A stretch of DNA of 41,751 nt from Williamwhitmania sp035530955 (GTDB lineage: Bacteria; Bacteroidota; Bacteroidia; Bacteroidales; Williamwhitmaniaceae): contig DATKTT010000193.1 in NCBI GenBank assembly GCA_035530955.1, positions 1-41,751 of the forward strand. Reading direction: 5' to 3'. Within the stretch, counting starts at the first letter, position 1, and each line of letters opens with the position of its first letter. The notes below the pieces were generated by a model. It did no database searches and was not told the origin of the DNA. It saw only the letters and a program-made list of their open reading frames with translations. The translations under genes and the position numbers were made by a program. Below are positions 40,766 to 41,751 of this stretch, piece after piece.

Positions 40766-40918
40766 TCATTCTTGCAACCCACCGCCAATCACTTCTTCGG
40801 CAATTTTATCAATTTTAATTTCAATTCTTTTCAACCTCTCAACAGTAAACGCAAATGTCAGTATTAACCAAATGCCAATAAATCCCGCTATTACAAATCT
40901 CTCTACGCTTGCATTCAT
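40766..40918 (-). CDS. 50-residue single-span membrane protein
   Basis: Frame from ATG 40916-40918 to TGA 40766-40768. One transmembrane helix (FVIAGFIGIWLILTFAFTV) followed by a charged, probably coiled-coil tail (RLKRIEIKIDKIAEE). AAAGGGG precedes the ATG. A 16-codon frame (40933-40983) overlaps the previous gene's stop and ends before this site; it may be a coupling peptide. Function unknown. Confidence 0.6.
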   Translation of the reverse strand: MNASVERFVIAGFIGIWLILTFAFTVERLKRIEIKIDKIAEEVIGGGLQE

Positions 40919-40979
40919 ACCCAACACCCCTTTCATTTTAAAGTTTCTTTTTCACGAGCTCCGGCGTTCTTAACTGCCG

Positions 40980-41450
40980 TCATAATTTAAATCCAAAATT
41001 TATAATACTGCTTTTAATATTTTGAATAGCCCTGAAATCATAAATATTTTTTCCGCGTTTTCTTAAAAGCAGGTTCAATCTTTTTCTCAGAGCAACAACC
41101 CAGCACGGTTCTATTTCTTGAATGATGCTGTCTGTCTCTTTAAAAAGTATTCTGCCAAGAACTTCCATATCTTCGATGTGTTCTTTTTTGATATAGGCAT
41201 TGATATAATTCCAGTACGGTTTTTCAAATATCTTTCTCAAATATGGATAAGCGCCCTTTCCCATATTTTCAGTCGGGATCCCCGCTTTCGTTTTCCCAAC
41301 CTTTTTTATCCAGTTTATAATCGATACTATTAAATCATATCCGTACTTGCATCGATACTCGCTGGCCAGAGTTATCCAGTTTTGGTTCTTATCGAAATAC
41401 AATAGCATTTCCGCGATTTCACCTGTTTGTTTTCTTTTGTCAATTTTCAA
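40980..41450 (-). CDS. Hypothetical early protein
   Basis: A 156-residue basic helical protein (YGYDLIVSIINWIKKVGKT; NIYDFRAIQNIKSS). The start is TTG (41448-41450) seven bases after AAGGAT. No family recognised. It follows the DUF1376 gene across an 88-base AT-rich gap and may be a replication partner, by proximity only. Confidence 0.5.
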   Translation of the reverse strand: MKIDKRKQTGEIAEMLLYFDKNQNWITLASEYRCKYGYDLIVSIINWIKKVGKTKAGIPTENMGKGAYPYLRKIFEKPYWNYINAYIKKEHIEDMEVLGRILFKETDSIIQEIEPCWVVALRKRLNLLLRKRGKNIYDFRAIQNIKSSIINFGFKL

Positions 41451-41538
41451 TTCAGATCCTTGATCTAATATTAATTATTATCTTTTCAAATAATTAATAT
41501 TCATTTTCAATTTCATTTTCCATATGTTAATCATATGT

Positions 41539-41751
41539 TTATGATGTCTTATTAAGCCTATTGTCTCTTCTTGATGCACTATAAGCCTTTCTTTTTATTA
41601 TACTTTCAGCAACCCATTCTATCTGATAACCGCCATCAATTTTTATGAGTAATGTAAAAAAGTGTTCCCTTTCGTCTTTTTTAAGACGCTTTGTGAGAAA
41701 GTTTAGTTGGTGCTGTGTTATACATATGTTTCTCATATGTTCACACATGAT
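41539..41751 (-). CDS. DUF1376 phage replication-type protein, 3' part
   Basis: Continues the gene that begins at 234 on the other side of the circular join. Bases 41611-41751 repeat codons 32-78, and 41542-41610 give the last 23 codons (AESIIKRKAYSASRRDNR...) before TAA at 41539-41541. In the linear window the apparent start at 41748 is an internal methionine, not the true start. The downstream gap 41451-41538 is AT-rich with CATATG repeated around TTAAT and contains no convincing gene. Confidence 0.82.
   Translation of the reverse strand: MMCEHMRNICITQHQLNFLTKRLKKDEREHFFTLLIKIDGGYQIEWVAESIIKRKAYSASRRDNRLNKTS
41611..41751. repeat. 141-bp terminal direct repeat, right copy
   Basis: Exact copy of bases 1-141. 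Circularising at this overlap gives a 41,610-bp molecule with intact genes across the join. Confidence 0.95.

Overview
The window looks like one complete, circular, tailed-phage genome of about 41.6 kb. The first 141 bases are repeated exactly as the last 141 bases, and a DUF1376 replication gene reads in frame across the join. Every convincing gene is on the minus strand. There is a full set of packaging, head, connector, tail and lysis genes of the siphovirus type (no sheath protein seen), with no recognisable integrase or CI-type repressor, so a virulent life style is likely. The host is probably a Gram-negative member of the wider FCB group or a neighbour: many phage proteins carry signal peptides ending in forms such as LFAQ, LYSQ or LFGQ, and two are lipoproteins. 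Strong Shine-Dalgarno sites (AGAAAGGA) and sigma70-type promoters argue against Bacteroidota proper. The host call is an inference.

Layout, read in the direction of transcription (high to low coordinates). 36.7-41.75 kb and, through the join, 0.2-5.9 kb: early and accessory genes. These include two lipoproteins, PD-(D/E)XK-like proteins, a DUF1376 protein, a ribbon-helix-helix protein, many small cysteine-rich proteins, a recombination module (MGM101/Rad52-like annealing protein, RecB-like nuclease, coiled-coil partner) and four homing-type nucleases (one GIY-YIG, three HNH, one of them interrupted by an amber codon). 35.5-36.4 kb: a phage ATP-grasp enzyme with its own promoter. 35.5-30 kb: terminase small and large subunits, portal and Mu-F-like head protein. 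29.8-27.4 kb: a fused prohead protease, scaffold and major capsid protein. 27.4-22.2 kb: exported beta-rich proteins and connector or tail-completion proteins. 21.5-18 kb: two related tail-tube proteins and a tail-assembly chaperone with a textbook -1 frameshift signal. 18-8.2 kb: tape measure, tail tip and exported fibre proteins. 8.2-6.1 kb: a lysis cassette that ends in an intrinsic terminator. 5.9-6.1 kb: the main intergenic control region.

No DNA polymerase, helicase or primase was recognised, so replication probably uses host machinery with phage recombination functions. The most unusual points are: (i) at least seven Sec-type signal peptides on proteins encoded in the head, tail and lysis modules; (ii) ten [LI]-x-E-[AS] motifs spaced through the protease-scaffold-capsid polyprotein, which look like processing sites; (iii) a complete -1 frameshift cassette (A_AAA_AAC, 7-nt spacer, perfect 11-bp stem) that opens a hidden zinc-knuckle frame; (iv) a perfect consensus promoter whose +1 coincides with the A of the portal ATG; (v) the ATP-grasp enzyme; (vi) a change of codon style in the fibre tip that suggests modular exchange.
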